A stretch of DNA of 64,000 nt. It comes from Streptomyces sp. GS7. Its GTDB lineage: Bacteria > Actinomycetota > Actinomycetes > Streptomycetales > Streptomycetaceae. The stretch's first letter is position 1; each line of letters starts with the position of its first letter. Made by a program: the position numbers and the translations under genes. The stretch spans positions 3,651,501-3,715,500 of the forward strand of contig NZ_CP047146.1 in assembly GCF_009834125.1 (NCBI RefSeq), in the 5' to 3' direction. Positions 41,519 to 50,287 of the stretch are shown here, one piece after another. Below the pieces are notes generated by a model, which worked only from the letters and a program-made list of their open reading frames with translations, made no database searches and was not told where the DNA came from.

Positions 41519-42156
41519 TTTCCATCCTGCACCGTCCCCGCGCGGCTCACCAGCGACCGCGTCCGGAGTACCTGCGCCAGGCTGTCCACCGACGTCCTCC
41601 ACCGCGGCGTCCGCGAGGGGATCGGCTCCTCCCCGGGCGCCGGTGGGTGCCGGCGTCCCACTGGACGTTCCAGGCCACCTGCGCCGTCGCGGGTGCCTCG
41701 GCCGACCTGGGGAGAAGCGCCCGCGCAGCGCATCGGAGCGGATGCAGCGGGGGCACCCGTCGGCGGCGGTTGCGGGACGGGGCCGGCCGAGGCCGGTGTG
41801 CGGCTCCGCCGCCACGAGGCCCTGCGCGTCGCATCGCGCCGGGCCGGTCCCGCCGAGGTGGACGACCGCGCCTACGAGATACCCGCCGGCCTCCACCAGG
41901 ACCTCCGCCAACTCGCCTGCTCCGCCCTCTGCTTGAGGCGACCGCGCACCGCACGGTCGAACGAGCCGGTAGGCATCGAGGAAAGGGGCCCGCCACGCTC
42001 CTCGCCACATCCCTGTACGTGGTGGTCTGTGGCCGCCTCGCTCTGCTGCTGCCCACTGCGCGATCCGGTGGGGGAACGGGGCGGTCGACGCCCCGGTGCG
42101 CGTCTGGAGATACCGGCGCCCACCGGGGCGGGGTGGGGGAGGGAGGCGGCCTGGGG
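41519..42156. other. Long intergenic stretch without a supported gene
   Basis: About 640 bases between the phosphatase start and the YcnI-like stop. Long open frames exist on every frame because of the base composition. One plus-strand piece (AEVDDRAYEIPAGLHQDLRQ, about 41850-41910) looks protein-like but has no start, and adjacent frames seem to continue it, so it may be a decayed gene. Nothing firmer can be said. Confidence 0.4.
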
Positions 42157-42894
42157 CTACTGCTCGTGCTGCTTGCCGGAGCGGCTGCGGGCCAGGCCGA
42201 GGCCGCCCGCGGCCAGGCCGAGTACGCCGGCCACGAGGCCGGCGATGCCGAGGCTGCGGGCGGCCGGGTCGCTCGCCTTCGCCGAGGCGGTCGGGGAGTC
42301 CTTCGGCGCCGCGCTCGGTGCGTCGGGGGAGGCCGCGGCGGTCAACTTCAGGGTGGGGGCGGGGTTTTCCGGGTCGGGCCGGCCGGGGTGCTTCGCCTCG
42401 ATCCAGCGGGTGATCTTGCCGTCGGAGTAGGTCTGGAGGGCCTTGAAGACCAACTGGTCGGTTCCGGTGGGAAGTTGCCCGAAGGCGACGGTGAAGTCCT
42501 GGTAGTTGCCGGGGCCGATCTTGCCGCCGGTCCAGGTGATCTCCGAGACGGCGTCGGTGATGTTGCCGTCGTCGGTCTTGATCGGGGTCTTGAGCTTGGT
42601 GGTCTTGACCTGTGCCGTCCAGCCGCCGACGGGCGTGACCAGGACGGACGGGATCGGATGGTCCGTGGGAAGCGTGATGTCCACCTTGGTGGTGCTCGCG
42701 TTGTCCTCCTCGTCCGGCACCCGGAAGGTCAGGGTGCCGTCCGAGGCGCCCTGCGGGTAGCTGTCGGGGTGGACGGTGACATGGGCGCACGCGGCACCGG
42801 CACCGGCCAGCACACCGGCAGCGGCCAAGGCGCCGACCACGGCGGCGCGGTGCAGCCCGCGCCGGGAGGAAGAAACCAGGGGGTTCGCAGACAT
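42157..42894 (-). CDS. YcnI-like (DUF1775) copper-associated membrane protein
   Basis: A 245-residue protein. The signal peptide ends before AHVTVHPDSYPQG, leaving a His at the mature N-terminus, the copper-binding residue of YcnI proteins. The DUF1775 domain continues with LTFRVPDEEDNASTTKVDIT and GWTAQVKTTKL to GNYQDFTVAFGQLPTG. An Ala/Ser/Pro linker leads to one C-terminal membrane helix (LGIAGLVAGVLGLAAGGLG) and a basic tail. I start at ATG 42894, which gives a proper signal peptide. It likely handles Cu outside the membrane with the upstream His/Met-rich membrane protein on the same strand. Confidence 0.88.
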   Translation of the reverse strand: MSANPLVSSSRRGLHRAAVVGALAAAGVLAGAGAACAHVTVHPDSYPQGASDGTLTFRVPDEEDNASTTKVDITLPTDHPIPSVLVTPVGGWTAQVKTTKLKTPIKTDDGNITDAVSEITWTGGKIGPGNYQDFTVAFGQLPTGTDQLVFKALQTYSDGKITRWIEAKHPGRPDPENPAPTLKLTAAASPDAPSAAPKDSPTASAKASDPAARSLGIAGLVAGVLGLAAGGLGLARSRSGKQHEQ

Positions 42895-43007
42895 GCGATG
42901 ACTCCGTACAGGTCGACCGGCGGGCGCGACAGCCGCCGGTGAAGCGGTGAGGGGGGACCGCCGCACACCGGATCAGCGGGCGGCGTACAGAACCGTGCGA
43001 CGACGGC

Positions 43008-43646
43008 TCACTCGTACCGGACCGCAGCGGGCCCCACCGCCGGCGGCCCGCGCCGCACCACCGCGTGCCGCAGCCGAAGTTGCCGCGTCCACCGACCCTC
43101 CGCAGCGCTCCGTCGTGCCCGCCCGAGCGACGGTGGCGCCGGTGCCACGACGGCGCGCCACCAGGCCGCAAGTCCCGGTACCAGCGCCGCCATCTGACGC
43201 AGCAGGGACCAGACGGACGCCTCGCCGCGCCGCAGCCACCATGACGCCACCAGCGAGGCCACGGCGTGTGCGGCCACCGCCTGACGACTCTCGCCGTGCT
43301 GCGCCGCCATCGCCATCACCGGATGGTGCATGCCTGGCATGCCGGCCATCGCCGTACCCGGCAGATGCGATACCGACGCCCCGGTCCTCACACCCATGGG
43401 CGCGGCATCGAAGAGGACATGGAGACCGACCTGCACCACGGCCATGACACCGCAGATGCCCGCCAGTGACCGCTCCCGGCCGCCCAGCAGGCACCCCAGA
43501 CCGAAGACCACCGCAAGCCCGGCCCCCTCGGCCCACAAGGCGGGCGTCTGATGGCACGCGAGGCTGTGCCCGGCCGCACCCAGGGTGACGCACACCGCGG
43601 CGAACACGGCAGCCCGCAGGCTCCGGAACACCAGGGATGCACTCAC
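43008..43646 (-). CDS. His/Met-rich membrane protein next to YcnI
   Basis: A 212-residue membrane protein. It has about five hydrophobic segments and an external loop dense in Met and His (HLPGTAMAGMPGMHHPVMAM then AAQHGESRQAVAAHAV), as found in copper-handling proteins. The last 50 residues are basic and cytoplasmic. No family name is certain, but it occurs upstream of DUF1775 genes in actinomycetes. It is 113 bases upstream of ycnI-like on the same strand, so they probably form an operon for copper acquisition or delivery. The copper role is inference. Confidence 0.75.
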   Translation of the reverse strand: MSASLVFRSLRAAVFAAVCVTLGAAGHSLACHQTPALWAEGAGLAVVFGLGCLLGGRERSLAGICGVMAVVQVGLHVLFDAAPMGVRTGASVSHLPGTAMAGMPGMHHPVMAMAAQHGESRQAVAAHAVASLVASWWLRRGEASVWSLLRQMAALVPGLAAWWRAVVAPAPPSLGRARRSAAEGRWTRQLRLRHAVVRRGPPAVGPAAVRYE

Positions 43647-44115
43647 GCGACGAGGTTCCTCTCAACCGGTCGGGCGCAACCGTCCCAGAATGAGGCCCAC
43701 GTCACAGCAACGCCAGAGCGCACCGCGATCCCCTTGCGCTCCGCTCCGAATCCGTGCGCCACGCCCAGGACTTGCGGCTACGACGCGGTCACGGTAGACC
43801 CCCCGTTTGCGGACCCGGCCGAAGACGGGTGCCGGTTCCTCGCCCTACGGAGCGGGCCGCACCCAGCACAGAACCGCTCCCGAACCGGAGTTGCGCAAGG
43901 CGTCTCAGTCCGGAGCGGACACGAGTGTGACCACGGGGCGGACTACGCGACCCACCGCCAGGCCGAACGGGCCTCGTCTTCGTCCGCCGGGACCGCGATG
44001 CCCGACGGGTTCTACCTTTCGGGCGTCAACGGAAGCCTCGTACTACTCCCGTGTTGTTGTTCATGCCCCCCGTGCGATGCCCGAGCCGGTGGAGATTGCT
44101 CAGGGCCGCCTCCGG
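43647..44115. other. Intergenic stretch without a supported gene
   Basis: About 470 bases upstream of the copper-type operon. It must contain that operon's promoter, but I cannot single it out. No RNA gene is recognised. Confidence 0.45.
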
Positions 44116-44538
44116 TCAGGGGTTGATGTTGATATTCCTGTTGATGTTGACATTCCTGTTGAGGTTGCTCAGGGGCTCATCCGGTGCGGGGTTGACGTTG
44201 TAATTCCTGTGGCGGTTGAAACGAGGGTGTTCCGAATCGGAATTGTGCTCTTCACCGCTCCACGAGTGGCGGTGGTGGACGGCACTGCCCCCGTACGTGC
44301 CCTGGCCACCGCGAGAGTTGTACTGGCCCTCGCCGGGCTGGGGCGGTTCGATGCCCGACGGGCAGGGAGGTTGCGTGCAGGTGGGCGCCAGGAAGGCGGC
44401 CGATTGCACCGTCGCGGACAAGGTGGGCGAGGAGCGATCGACCGCGTTCACCGCACCGGTGCCGGCCGCTATGGCCAGGACGGGTGCCACCGACACAGCG
44501 GCGATCACCGGCCACATTCCGGATTTCTTCGCAAGCAT
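44116..44538 (-). CDS. Secreted protein with Asn-rich repeat tail
   Basis: A 140-residue exported protein of unknown family. From the ATG at 44538 (GGGGGAT 7 bases upstream) there is a signal peptide (AKKSGMWPVIAAVSVAPVLA ... AAGTGAVNA). A loop with two Cys in TCTQPPCPSG and a Gly/His-rich middle follow. The tail is Asn-rich: NRHRNYNVNPAP, then SNLNRNVNINRNININP. The tail is encoded by degenerate 18-bp tandem repeats (44122-44175), so its length can change. Alternating Asn and Val/Ile suggest a beta-strand-forming surface. Function unknown. Confidence 0.6.
   Translation of the reverse strand: MLAKKSGMWPVIAAVSVAPVLAIAAGTGAVNAVDRSSPTLSATVQSAAFLAPTCTQPPCPSGIEPPQPGEGQYNSRGGQGTYGGSAVHHRHSWSGEEHNSDSEHPRFNRHRNYNVNPAPDEPLSNLNRNVNINRNININP
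44122..44175. repeat. Degenerate 18-bp tandem repeat
   Basis: GTTGATGTTGATATTCCT at 44122-44139 is followed by a copy with one change at 44140-44157 and a third, more diverged copy. The repeats encode the N-x-N-x-N-I tail of the secreted protein on the minus strand. Confidence 0.75.
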
Positions 44539-44761
44539 GCCGACATCCCCCAAGGTCATGAGAGAGCGGTCTTCGGCCTTGTGGTCATTTTGGGCCGCGA
44601 CGATGGGTATTGCCGGGGCCGGATGGCCCCTGGCCGCGGGCCGATCGGGCATAAGAGGACGTGGGCGCGGCTTTCTCCGGGTCCGTGGGCGAACATTCGG
44701 TGATGGATCGGTGGGTATGGGTTACGGTTGCGGGGCCTTCCGATCGCCGTAAAGCGAGAAC

Positions 44762-45526
44762 ATGTTTGGTGCCTTCCGTCCCCGTCCCGCGCGCTGCGAG
44801 AGCAGCGCCGTGCCTCTGGCCGACAGCCCGCGCCCGTCCCGTGCCGTACGTGTGGCGGCGCTGGTGACCGTGATGGTGGGCGCAGCGGTGTCGATGAGCG
44901 GGTGTGCGGATGTGGGGAGACCCAAGCCCGCGGGGCGCGCTTCTCCCGTCTCCGGCCCCGTGCGGCTGTGGCCGCAGCGCACGCCCGCGCCGCGGCCTTC
45001 CCCGGAACCGGGAGCGGACAGCACGCCGATGCCCCTGCCTGCGGTGCCCCGGGTGACGTCCGGGGACATTCGGAAGGTGTCCGTGTCCGCCGTCGTGCGG
45101 GCGCAGCTCGATGCGGACGACAGCCGCCGGGCGCCGGCCTTCGACAAGCAGACCGAGGACGAGATCCGCGCCTGCGCCCAGCGGCCGAAGTCCTGCCCCG
45201 TGCTGGCTCCCCAGTACCAGGATCTGACCGGTGACGGCAAGGCCGAACTGATCGTCGGCATCGAGGGCGCGGACCACTCCATGGCCATCTGGGTCTACAG
45301 ACTCAAGGGCGGAGTGGTGGACCGGATCCTGAACACCGCGGGGACTCCCCTGGCCGTGGACGTGACCGAAGGCAAGCTGATCATGCGTGAACCCACACAG
45401 ACTCCCGGGTACGAGATCCGCACCGTCTTCGGGTGGGACCCCCACAGCCAGGTCATGGAGATGCAGGCCACCGAGTACGACTGGCAGTCCCCGGTCGCCA
45501 CCGCCTCCCCGGAGCGGAAGCCATGA
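44762..45526 (+). CDS. CseA-like lipoprotein, partner of the kinase at 45523
   Basis: A 254-residue lipoprotein. The hydrophobic segment VAALVTVMVGAAVSMSGC ends in a lipobox with Cys48. A Pro-rich linker follows, then a domain of about 150 residues (VSAVVRAQLDADDSRRAPAF ... YQDLTGDGKAELIVGIEG ... LNTAGTPLAVDVTEGKLIM). The D-x-T-G-D-G-K pattern and order resemble CseA, the lipoprotein that modulates the SigE cell-envelope system of Streptomyces. Its stop overlaps the kinase start (ATGA), so the two act together. The ribosome site before 44762 is weak. Confidence 0.75.
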   Translation: MFGAFRPRPARCESSAVPLADSPRPSRAVRVAALVTVMVGAAVSMSGCADVGRPKPAGRASPVSGPVRLWPQRTPAPRPSPEPGADSTPMPLPAVPRVTSGDIRKVSVSAVVRAQLDADDSRRAPAFDKQTEDEIRACAQRPKSCPVLAPQYQDLTGDGKAELIVGIEGADHSMAIWVYRLKGGVVDRILNTAGTPLAVDVTEGKLIMREPTQTPGYEIRTVFGWDPHSQVMEMQATEYDWQSPVATASPERKP

Positions 45527-46863
45527 GAACGCCCCGGTCACAGCCGCGACTGCTGCCTGCCTGGACGGCGACGCTCTACTGGAAGTCCGCCGTCTTCATC
45601 ACCCTCATGTGCTGCCTGCTCGCGGTGGTGCTCGCGATCCTGGTGCACGTCCTCGTCGACCGGCAGACCCAGGCTCGGGCGCGCAGTACGGCCCTGGCGG
45701 AACTGGACCGCACCGTGACCGCATACGGCGCCGGGGAACCCCTGGGCCGCGATGCCGCGGTCGACCCGCCGGACCTCCCCGCCGCCCTGCGCGAGATGAC
45801 CGTGAAGCGGGAAGAGCGTGGGACCCAGCTCGCCGATCACGACGGCCATCCCACGATGTGGGCCACCGCCCCCGTCGCCGGCGGCAAGGTGCTGGCGGTA
45901 GGTCTGGACTACAGCAACCAGGCAGCCGCCCTCCGTGGCCTGGACCAGGCCATCACGGGCTCCTCCGCCGCCGCCATCGGCATCACCCTGGGCGCCGGAC
46001 TGATCTCGGTCTCCCGTATCACCCGTCGCCTGCACCGCACCGCGCAGGTGGCCCGGCGCATCAGCACCGGCGATCTCGACGCCCGCGTGAACGACCCCCG
46101 CGCCCTGAATCCGGACCGCGCCAACGACGAAGCCGCCGCGGTGGCCGCCGCGCTGGACGCGATGGCCGCCAGCCTGCAGACCAAACTCCACGGCGAACAG
46201 CGTTTCACCGCCGATGTCTCCCACGAGCTGCGGACGCCTCTCGCGGGACTCCACGCCGCGGCCGAACTGCTGCCACCGGGCCGCCCCACCGACATGGTGC
46301 GCAACCGCGTCCAGGCCCTGCGCCAGCTCACCGAGGACCTGTTGGAGATCTCCCGGCTCGACGCGCAGGCGGAGCGGGCCGACCTGGACGTCCACCCACT
46401 GGGGCCACTGGCCGAACGTGCGGTGCGGGCCACCGGAACGACGACTGAGGTCCGCGTCGTGCGGGACGTCTGTGTGGAGACCGACCGGCGCAGGCTGGAG
46501 CGGGTGCTGGGCAACCTTGTCGCCAATGCCCACAAGCACGGACGCGCGCCCGTGACGGTCACCGTCGACGACCACGTCATCACCGTGCGGGACCACGGTG
46601 ACGGCTACCCCTCCTACCTCCTAGACCAGGGGCCGCAGCGGTTCCGTAGCCAGTCCGGCGGTGCGGAAGCCGGCAAGCGGACCGGACACGGCCTGGGCCT
46701 GACGATCGCGACCGGACAGGCCCACGTCCTCGGCGCCACTCTCCACTTCTCCAACGCCCCCGACGGCGGGGCCATCGCCGAACTACGCCTGCCGGCGGGC
46801 CCGGACGAGCGGCCCGAGACGACATCCCCCAAGAAGGAAGAGCACGGGTCAGGGGACGACTGA
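45523..46863 (+). CDS. CseC-like sensor histidine kinase without adjacent regulator
   Basis: A 446-residue kinase. TM1 (AVFITLMCCLLAVVLAILVH) is near residues 25-45 and TM2 (ITGSSAAAIGITLGAGLI) near 145-165, followed by a HAMP. His234 in FTADVSHELRTPLAGL is the phosphoacceptor, and the ATPase domain has VLGNLVANAHKHG and KRTGHGLGLTIATGQA. The segment DHGDGYPSYLLDQGPQRFRS is typical of the CseC-type kinases. It is coupled to the lipoprotein by an ATGA overlap. In the Cse system a response regulator lies between lipoprotein and kinase; here it is missing and none follows. Confidence 0.88.
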   Translation: MRTPRSQPRLLPAWTATLYWKSAVFITLMCCLLAVVLAILVHVLVDRQTQARARSTALAELDRTVTAYGAGEPLGRDAAVDPPDLPAALREMTVKREERGTQLADHDGHPTMWATAPVAGGKVLAVGLDYSNQAAALRGLDQAITGSSAAAIGITLGAGLISVSRITRRLHRTAQVARRISTGDLDARVNDPRALNPDRANDEAAAVAAALDAMAASLQTKLHGEQRFTADVSHELRTPLAGLHAAAELLPPGRPTDMVRNRVQALRQLTEDLLEISRLDAQAERADLDVHPLGPLAERAVRATGTTTEVRVVRDVCVETDRRRLERVLGNLVANAHKHGRAPVTVTVDDHVITVRDHGDGYPSYLLDQGPQRFRSQSGGAEAGKRTGHGLGLTIATGQAHVLGATLHFSNAPDGGAIAELRLPAGPDERPETTSPKKEEHGSGDD

Positions 46864-46999
46864 CAGAGCCTCACACGCCCTCCTCCGTGAGGGGCTCCGG
46901 CCCATCAGGCCATCATCCGCCGGTGGCGTGACGACGCCTCACAGTGCATCAGGCGATGCCGTGCCGACTCGGTAGGCGAGACGTCGGCAACCGGGCCGG

Positions 47000-47344
47000 T
47001 CAGCCGCTGACAAAGCAGAACTCGTTGCCTTCCGGATCGCGCATGGCCTGGAAGGACCCCTGGTCGTCGGTGACCGCCCCGCCGACCCGAACGGCACCCA
47101 GGCCCACTGCTGTGGCGGCGGCGGTCTCGATGTCGTCGACGGCGATATCGAGGTGGAGCCGGTTCTTCACGGCCTTGCTCTCGGGCACCGGTTGGAAGGC
47201 GAGCCGTGCCGACCCGGGCAGGTCGACGTGCGACCAGTCGCGGGCTCGGTCGACCGGGTCCCCACCCAGCAGACGGGCCCAGAACCGGACCAGTGCCTTC
47301 GGCTCATGGCAGTCCACGACGATCTGATGCAGGTGCGCGCGCAT
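47000..47344 (-). CDS. VOC/glyoxalase superfamily protein
   Basis: A 114-residue single-domain protein. HLHQIVVDCHEPKALVRFWA, WSHVDLPGSARLAFQPVPES, NRLHLDIAVDDIETAAA and MRDPEGNEFCFVS are the classic strands of the vicinal-oxygen-chelate fold, with metal-ligand positions His, His and Glu present. Members are glyoxalases, bleomycin-type resistance proteins or dioxygenases; which one cannot be told. The start ATG at 47344 gives the canonical first strand. It is a stand-alone gene. Confidence 0.85.
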   Translation of the reverse strand: MRAHLHQIVVDCHEPKALVRFWARLLGGDPVDRARDWSHVDLPGSARLAFQPVPESKAVKNRLHLDIAVDDIETAAATAVGLGAVRVGGAVTDDQGSFQAMRDPEGNEFCFVSG

Positions 47345-47452
47345 GGGCGAGAGCCTAGGGCTTTTCCGGCCCTGACCCATCGGACAGGCCCTGGGGAAAG
47401 CCCGTCCCTCGTGCCCGTGCGGCACGGCGGTTGAACCTCCGCGTGCCGGGTG

Positions 47453-48280
47453 TCACTTCTCCAGGTCGGCGGCGTGATCGGGAACGTAGGTCTGCAGATC
47501 GCGTGGTGGTCGCCGGTAGCCGGTGCCCGGTGGGCGGGGCGGTAGTTCCAGTACCGGCGGCGGGACTTCGTGGTAGGGCACCGTCGACAGCAGATGGGCG
47601 ATCATGTTCAGCCGGGCGCGGCGTTTGTCGTCGCTCTCGACGACGTACCACGGTGCCTCCGGGACGTCGGTGTGCACGAACATGTCGTCCTTGGCCCGTG
47701 AGTACTCCTCCCAGCGGGTCAGCGATTCCAGATCGACCCGGGAGAGTTTCCAGCGTCGCGTCGGATCGTCCAGGCGCTGCCGGAAGCGCTGTTCCTGCAC
47801 CTCGTCGCTGACCGAGAACCAGTATTTGCGCAGCAGGATTCCGTCCTCGACCAGCATGCGCTCGAACACCGGGCACTGGCGCAGGAAGCGCTGGTACTCG
47901 GCGGGTGTGCAGAAGCCCATGACCTGCTCGACGCCGGCCCGGTTGTACCAGCTGCGGTCGAACAGCACGATCTCGCCGGCCGCGGGAAGGTGCTCGGTAT
48001 AGCGCTGGAAGTACCACTGGGTGCGTTCGCGCTCGGTGGGCTGGGGCAGCGCGACGATGCGGGCCACGCGGGGGTTGAGATAGGCCGTGACGCGCTTGAT
48101 GGTGCTGCCCTTTCCGGCCGCGTCGCGCCCTTCGAAGACCACGACGAGCCGCGTCCCCTCGGAGCGCACCCATTCCTGGAGTTTCACCAGTTCCGTCTGC
48201 AGCCGGTACAGCTCCCGCTCGTACCGCGCCTTCGACAGTTTCCCGGGTGCCGGGTGCTTGCCTTCCTGCTCCTCCGCCAT
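47453..48280 (-). CDS. ppk2: Polyphosphate kinase 2 family protein
   Basis: A 275-residue kinase. Walker A is VVFEGRDAAGKGSTIKRV, Walker B/lid residues appear in IVLFDRSWYNRAGVEQVMGF, and RRWKLSRVDLESLTRWEEYS and DDKRRARLNMIAHLLS complete the PPK2 pattern. The enzyme moves phosphate between polyphosphate and nucleoside mono- or diphosphates in the cytoplasm, supporting energy balance under stress. ATG 48280 begins MAEEQEGK; no ribosome site is obvious. It is divergent from the first CBS-BON gene, with a GGGGCCGGACGGCCC palindrome between them. Confidence 0.92.
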   Translation of the reverse strand: MAEEQEGKHPAPGKLSKARYERELYRLQTELVKLQEWVRSEGTRLVVVFEGRDAAGKGSTIKRVTAYLNPRVARIVALPQPTERERTQWYFQRYTEHLPAAGEIVLFDRSWYNRAGVEQVMGFCTPAEYQRFLRQCPVFERMLVEDGILLRKYWFSVSDEVQEQRFRQRLDDPTRRWKLSRVDLESLTRWEEYSRAKDDMFVHTDVPEAPWYVVESDDKRRARLNMIAHLLSTVPYHEVPPPVLELPPRPPGTGYRRPPRDLQTYVPDHAADLEK

Positions 48281-48373
48281 GCGACGACGGTAAGAGGGTT
48301 CGCGGCGGGGCGAGCGGGGGCGGGGGCCGAATGGGGGGAGGGCAGGTGTTGGGGTGGTGCCACGACGAGGGCA

Positions 48374-48390
48374 GGGGCCGGACGGCCCTT
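48374..48390. promoter_or_regulatory. Conserved palindrome copy 1 (GGGGCCGGACGGCCCTT)
   Basis: A near-perfect inverted repeat with a GA centre lies between divergent PPK2 and CBS-BON genes. The same 13-base core recurs at 49422 and 55787, each time in the upstream region of a stress-type gene. Confidence 0.55.
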
Positions 48391-48501
48391 TCGGGGCGGT
48401 GGGATGCGTCGCAGGCTGGGGAGTGATGCCGGACCGTGCTCGTTGGACGGCGGCATGACGACCGCGCGGTGCACAGCTGCTTCCGAGGAGGCGCCACCAC
48501 C

Positions 48502-49194
48502 ATGCCGGACACGCCACACACACCGCACACCGTCAGCGACGTGATGACCCAGCCCGTGGCCGCTGTCGACCGCCGGGCCCGCTTCAAGGAGATCGTCGAG
48601 ACCCTTCAGCGGTGGCAGGTCAGTGCCCTGCCGGTGGTCTCGGCCGAGCGGCGGGTGGTCGGTGTGGTGTCCGAGGCCGATCTGCTGCCCAAGGAAGGCT
48701 TCCGGGAGGCGGACCCGGATCGGCTGGAGCGCCTGCGGCTGTTCGACGACGTACGCCGGGCGGAGGCGGTGACCGCCGGGGAGCTGATGTCCAGTCCCGC
48801 CGTGACGGTGCATGCCGATGCCACCCTGGCTCAGGCGGCGCGCACGATGGCACGGGCATCGGTCAAACGACTGCCTGTGGTGGACGGGGACGGGCTGCTG
48901 GTGGGAATCGTGAGCCGTGCCGACCTGCTGAAGGTGTTCCTGCGGTCCGACGAGGACCTTGCGCGGGAGGTGCGGGGGGTGCTCGGGCAGCTTTTCGCCG
49001 CGCCGGCCAAGGACTTGCAGGTCGCGGTCGCCGACGGAGTGGTCACGCTCAGCGGGCACTTCCGTGATCGGTCGCTGGTGCCGGTCGTCGCGCGTCTGGT
49101 GCGCGGCATCGAGGGGGTGGTGGACGTGGAGTTCGACGTGACGGTCCTCGCGCCGGTGCAGGCCGGGCCGGGGGGCGGGGATTCGCCGCGGTGA
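48502..49194 (+). CDS. CBS-pair and BON domain protein (1)
   Basis: A 230-residue cytosolic protein. CBS1 starts at TVSDVMTQPVAAVDRRARFK, CBS2 at TAGELMSSPAVTVHADATLA, and the BON domain is about residues 155-215 (LQVAVADGVVTLSGHFRDRS). CBS pairs bind adenosine nucleotides and act as energy sensors. Such proteins belong to hypoxia/dormancy regulons in actinomycetes. ATG 48502 has GAGGAGG upstream. It is strongly similar to the gene at 49515, including long near-identical DNA segments, and is probably a duplication. Confidence 0.9.
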   Translation: MPDTPHTPHTVSDVMTQPVAAVDRRARFKEIVETLQRWQVSALPVVSAERRVVGVVSEADLLPKEGFREADPDRLERLRLFDDVRRAEAVTAGELMSSPAVTVHADATLAQAARTMARASVKRLPVVDGDGLLVGIVSRADLLKVFLRSDEDLAREVRGVLGQLFAAPAKDLQVAVADGVVTLSGHFRDRSLVPVVARLVRGIEGVVDVEFDVTVLAPVQAGPGGGDSPR

Positions 49195-49232
49195 CCGCTG
49201 CGGCGACGTCCGGGGCGTGACGCCGCTGCCCT

Positions 49233-49266
49233 GACGGTACGCCCACGGGGACGGTACGCCCACGGG
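49233..49266. repeat. 17-bp direct tandem repeat
   Basis: GACGGTACGCCCACGGG occurs twice with no gap, 38 bases after the first CBS-BON gene. It has no obvious function and may be a simple slippage duplication. Confidence 0.8.
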
Positions 49267-49421
49267 TCCGACCGCCGCCGGATGGGGCGGGTCACGGGCA
49301 CTTCCCAGGAAGGGACGCGCACGGTGTGTTCCGCACGCCGCGCGGTGCGCACGGTTCGGAGGAGAGGCTGCCGGGCCTGTGGGTGGTCCGGTCGCACCGA
49401 CGGGGCCGGGCGGCGGGAGGT

Positions 49422-49438
49422 GGGGCCGGACGGCCCCT
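49422..49438. promoter_or_regulatory. Conserved palindrome copy 2 (GGGGCCGGACGGCCCCT)
   Basis: Perfect 7-base arms GGGGCCG/CGGCCCC around GA, 77 bases before the second CBS-BON start. It shares 16 of 17 bases with the copy before the first CBS-BON gene. Confidence 0.55.
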
Positions 49439-49514
49439 GCACGGTGCGGGGGGACGACAGCACTCTGAAGGTGTCGCGGCTCCGAGGCGAGAGCGGCCGG
49501 AGGGAGGAGGCGTC

Positions 49515-50189
49515 ATGGCACACGGCCCGCACACTGTCAGCGACGTGATGACCCAGACGGTGGTCGCCGTCGGTCAGGAGGCCCGCTTCAAGGAGATCGT
49601 CGAGACCATGGAGCAGTGGCAGGTCAGTGCCCTGCCGGTGCTCGCGGGGGAGGGACGGGTGATCGGCGTGGTGTCGGAAGCCGACCTGCTGCCCAAGGAG
49701 GAGTTCCGGGACGCGGCACCGGACCGGATGGAGCAGCGGCAGCGGCTCGAAGACCTGCGCAAGGCCGGCGGCCTGACGGCCGGTGAGCTGATGAGCACCC
49801 CGGCGCTGACGGTGCGCGCGGACGAGACCATCGCCCAGGCGGCACGCACGATGGCGCGCAAGTCGGTCAAGCGGCTGCCCGTCGTCGACGCCCACGGGTT
49901 GCTGCAGGGCATCGTCAGCCGCGCTGACCTGCTGAAGGTCTTCCTGCGCTCCGACGAGGACCTGGCGGCGGAGGTGCGCACGGAGATCGTCGACCGGCTG
50001 TTCCCCGGTGCACCGACGACTGTCGAGGTGACCGTCGAGGACGGCGTGGTGGCACTGCACGGCCCGCTCCCCGACAGTGCCCTGCTGCCAGTCCTGTCCC
50101 GCCTGGTGCGGGCGGTCGAGGGCGTGGTGGACGTGACGTTCGACGTCCGCACGGCTCCGACGACGGAGAAGCGCACGGTGGCCGGCTGA
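49515..50189 (+). CDS. CBS-pair and BON domain protein (2)
   Basis: A 224-residue protein paralogous to the one at 48502. CBS1 is TVSDVMTQTVVAVGQEARFK, CBS2 TAGELMSTPALTVRADETIA, and BON TVEVTVEDGVVALHGPLPDS. The nucleotide-sensing role is inferred from the family. ATG 49515 has GGAGGCG directly upstream. It is followed 98 bases later by the acetyltransferase/synthetase fusion, probably in the same transcript. Confidence 0.9.
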   Translation: MAHGPHTVSDVMTQTVVAVGQEARFKEIVETMEQWQVSALPVLAGEGRVIGVVSEADLLPKEEFRDAAPDRMEQRQRLEDLRKAGGLTAGELMSTPALTVRADETIAQAARTMARKSVKRLPVVDAHGLLQGIVSRADLLKVFLRSDEDLAAEVRTEIVDRLFPGAPTTVEVTVEDGVVALHGPLPDSALLPVLSRLVRAVEGVVDVTFDVRTAPTTEKRTVAG

Positions 50190-50287
50190 GGGGAGGAAGC
50201 GGGTGCGTGTTCCGCCGGGTGGATGGTGGAACGTGCGGCGCCCGTCGGTCGCGGAGGCAGGACGATGCCCGAAAAGGACAGGGTGGG

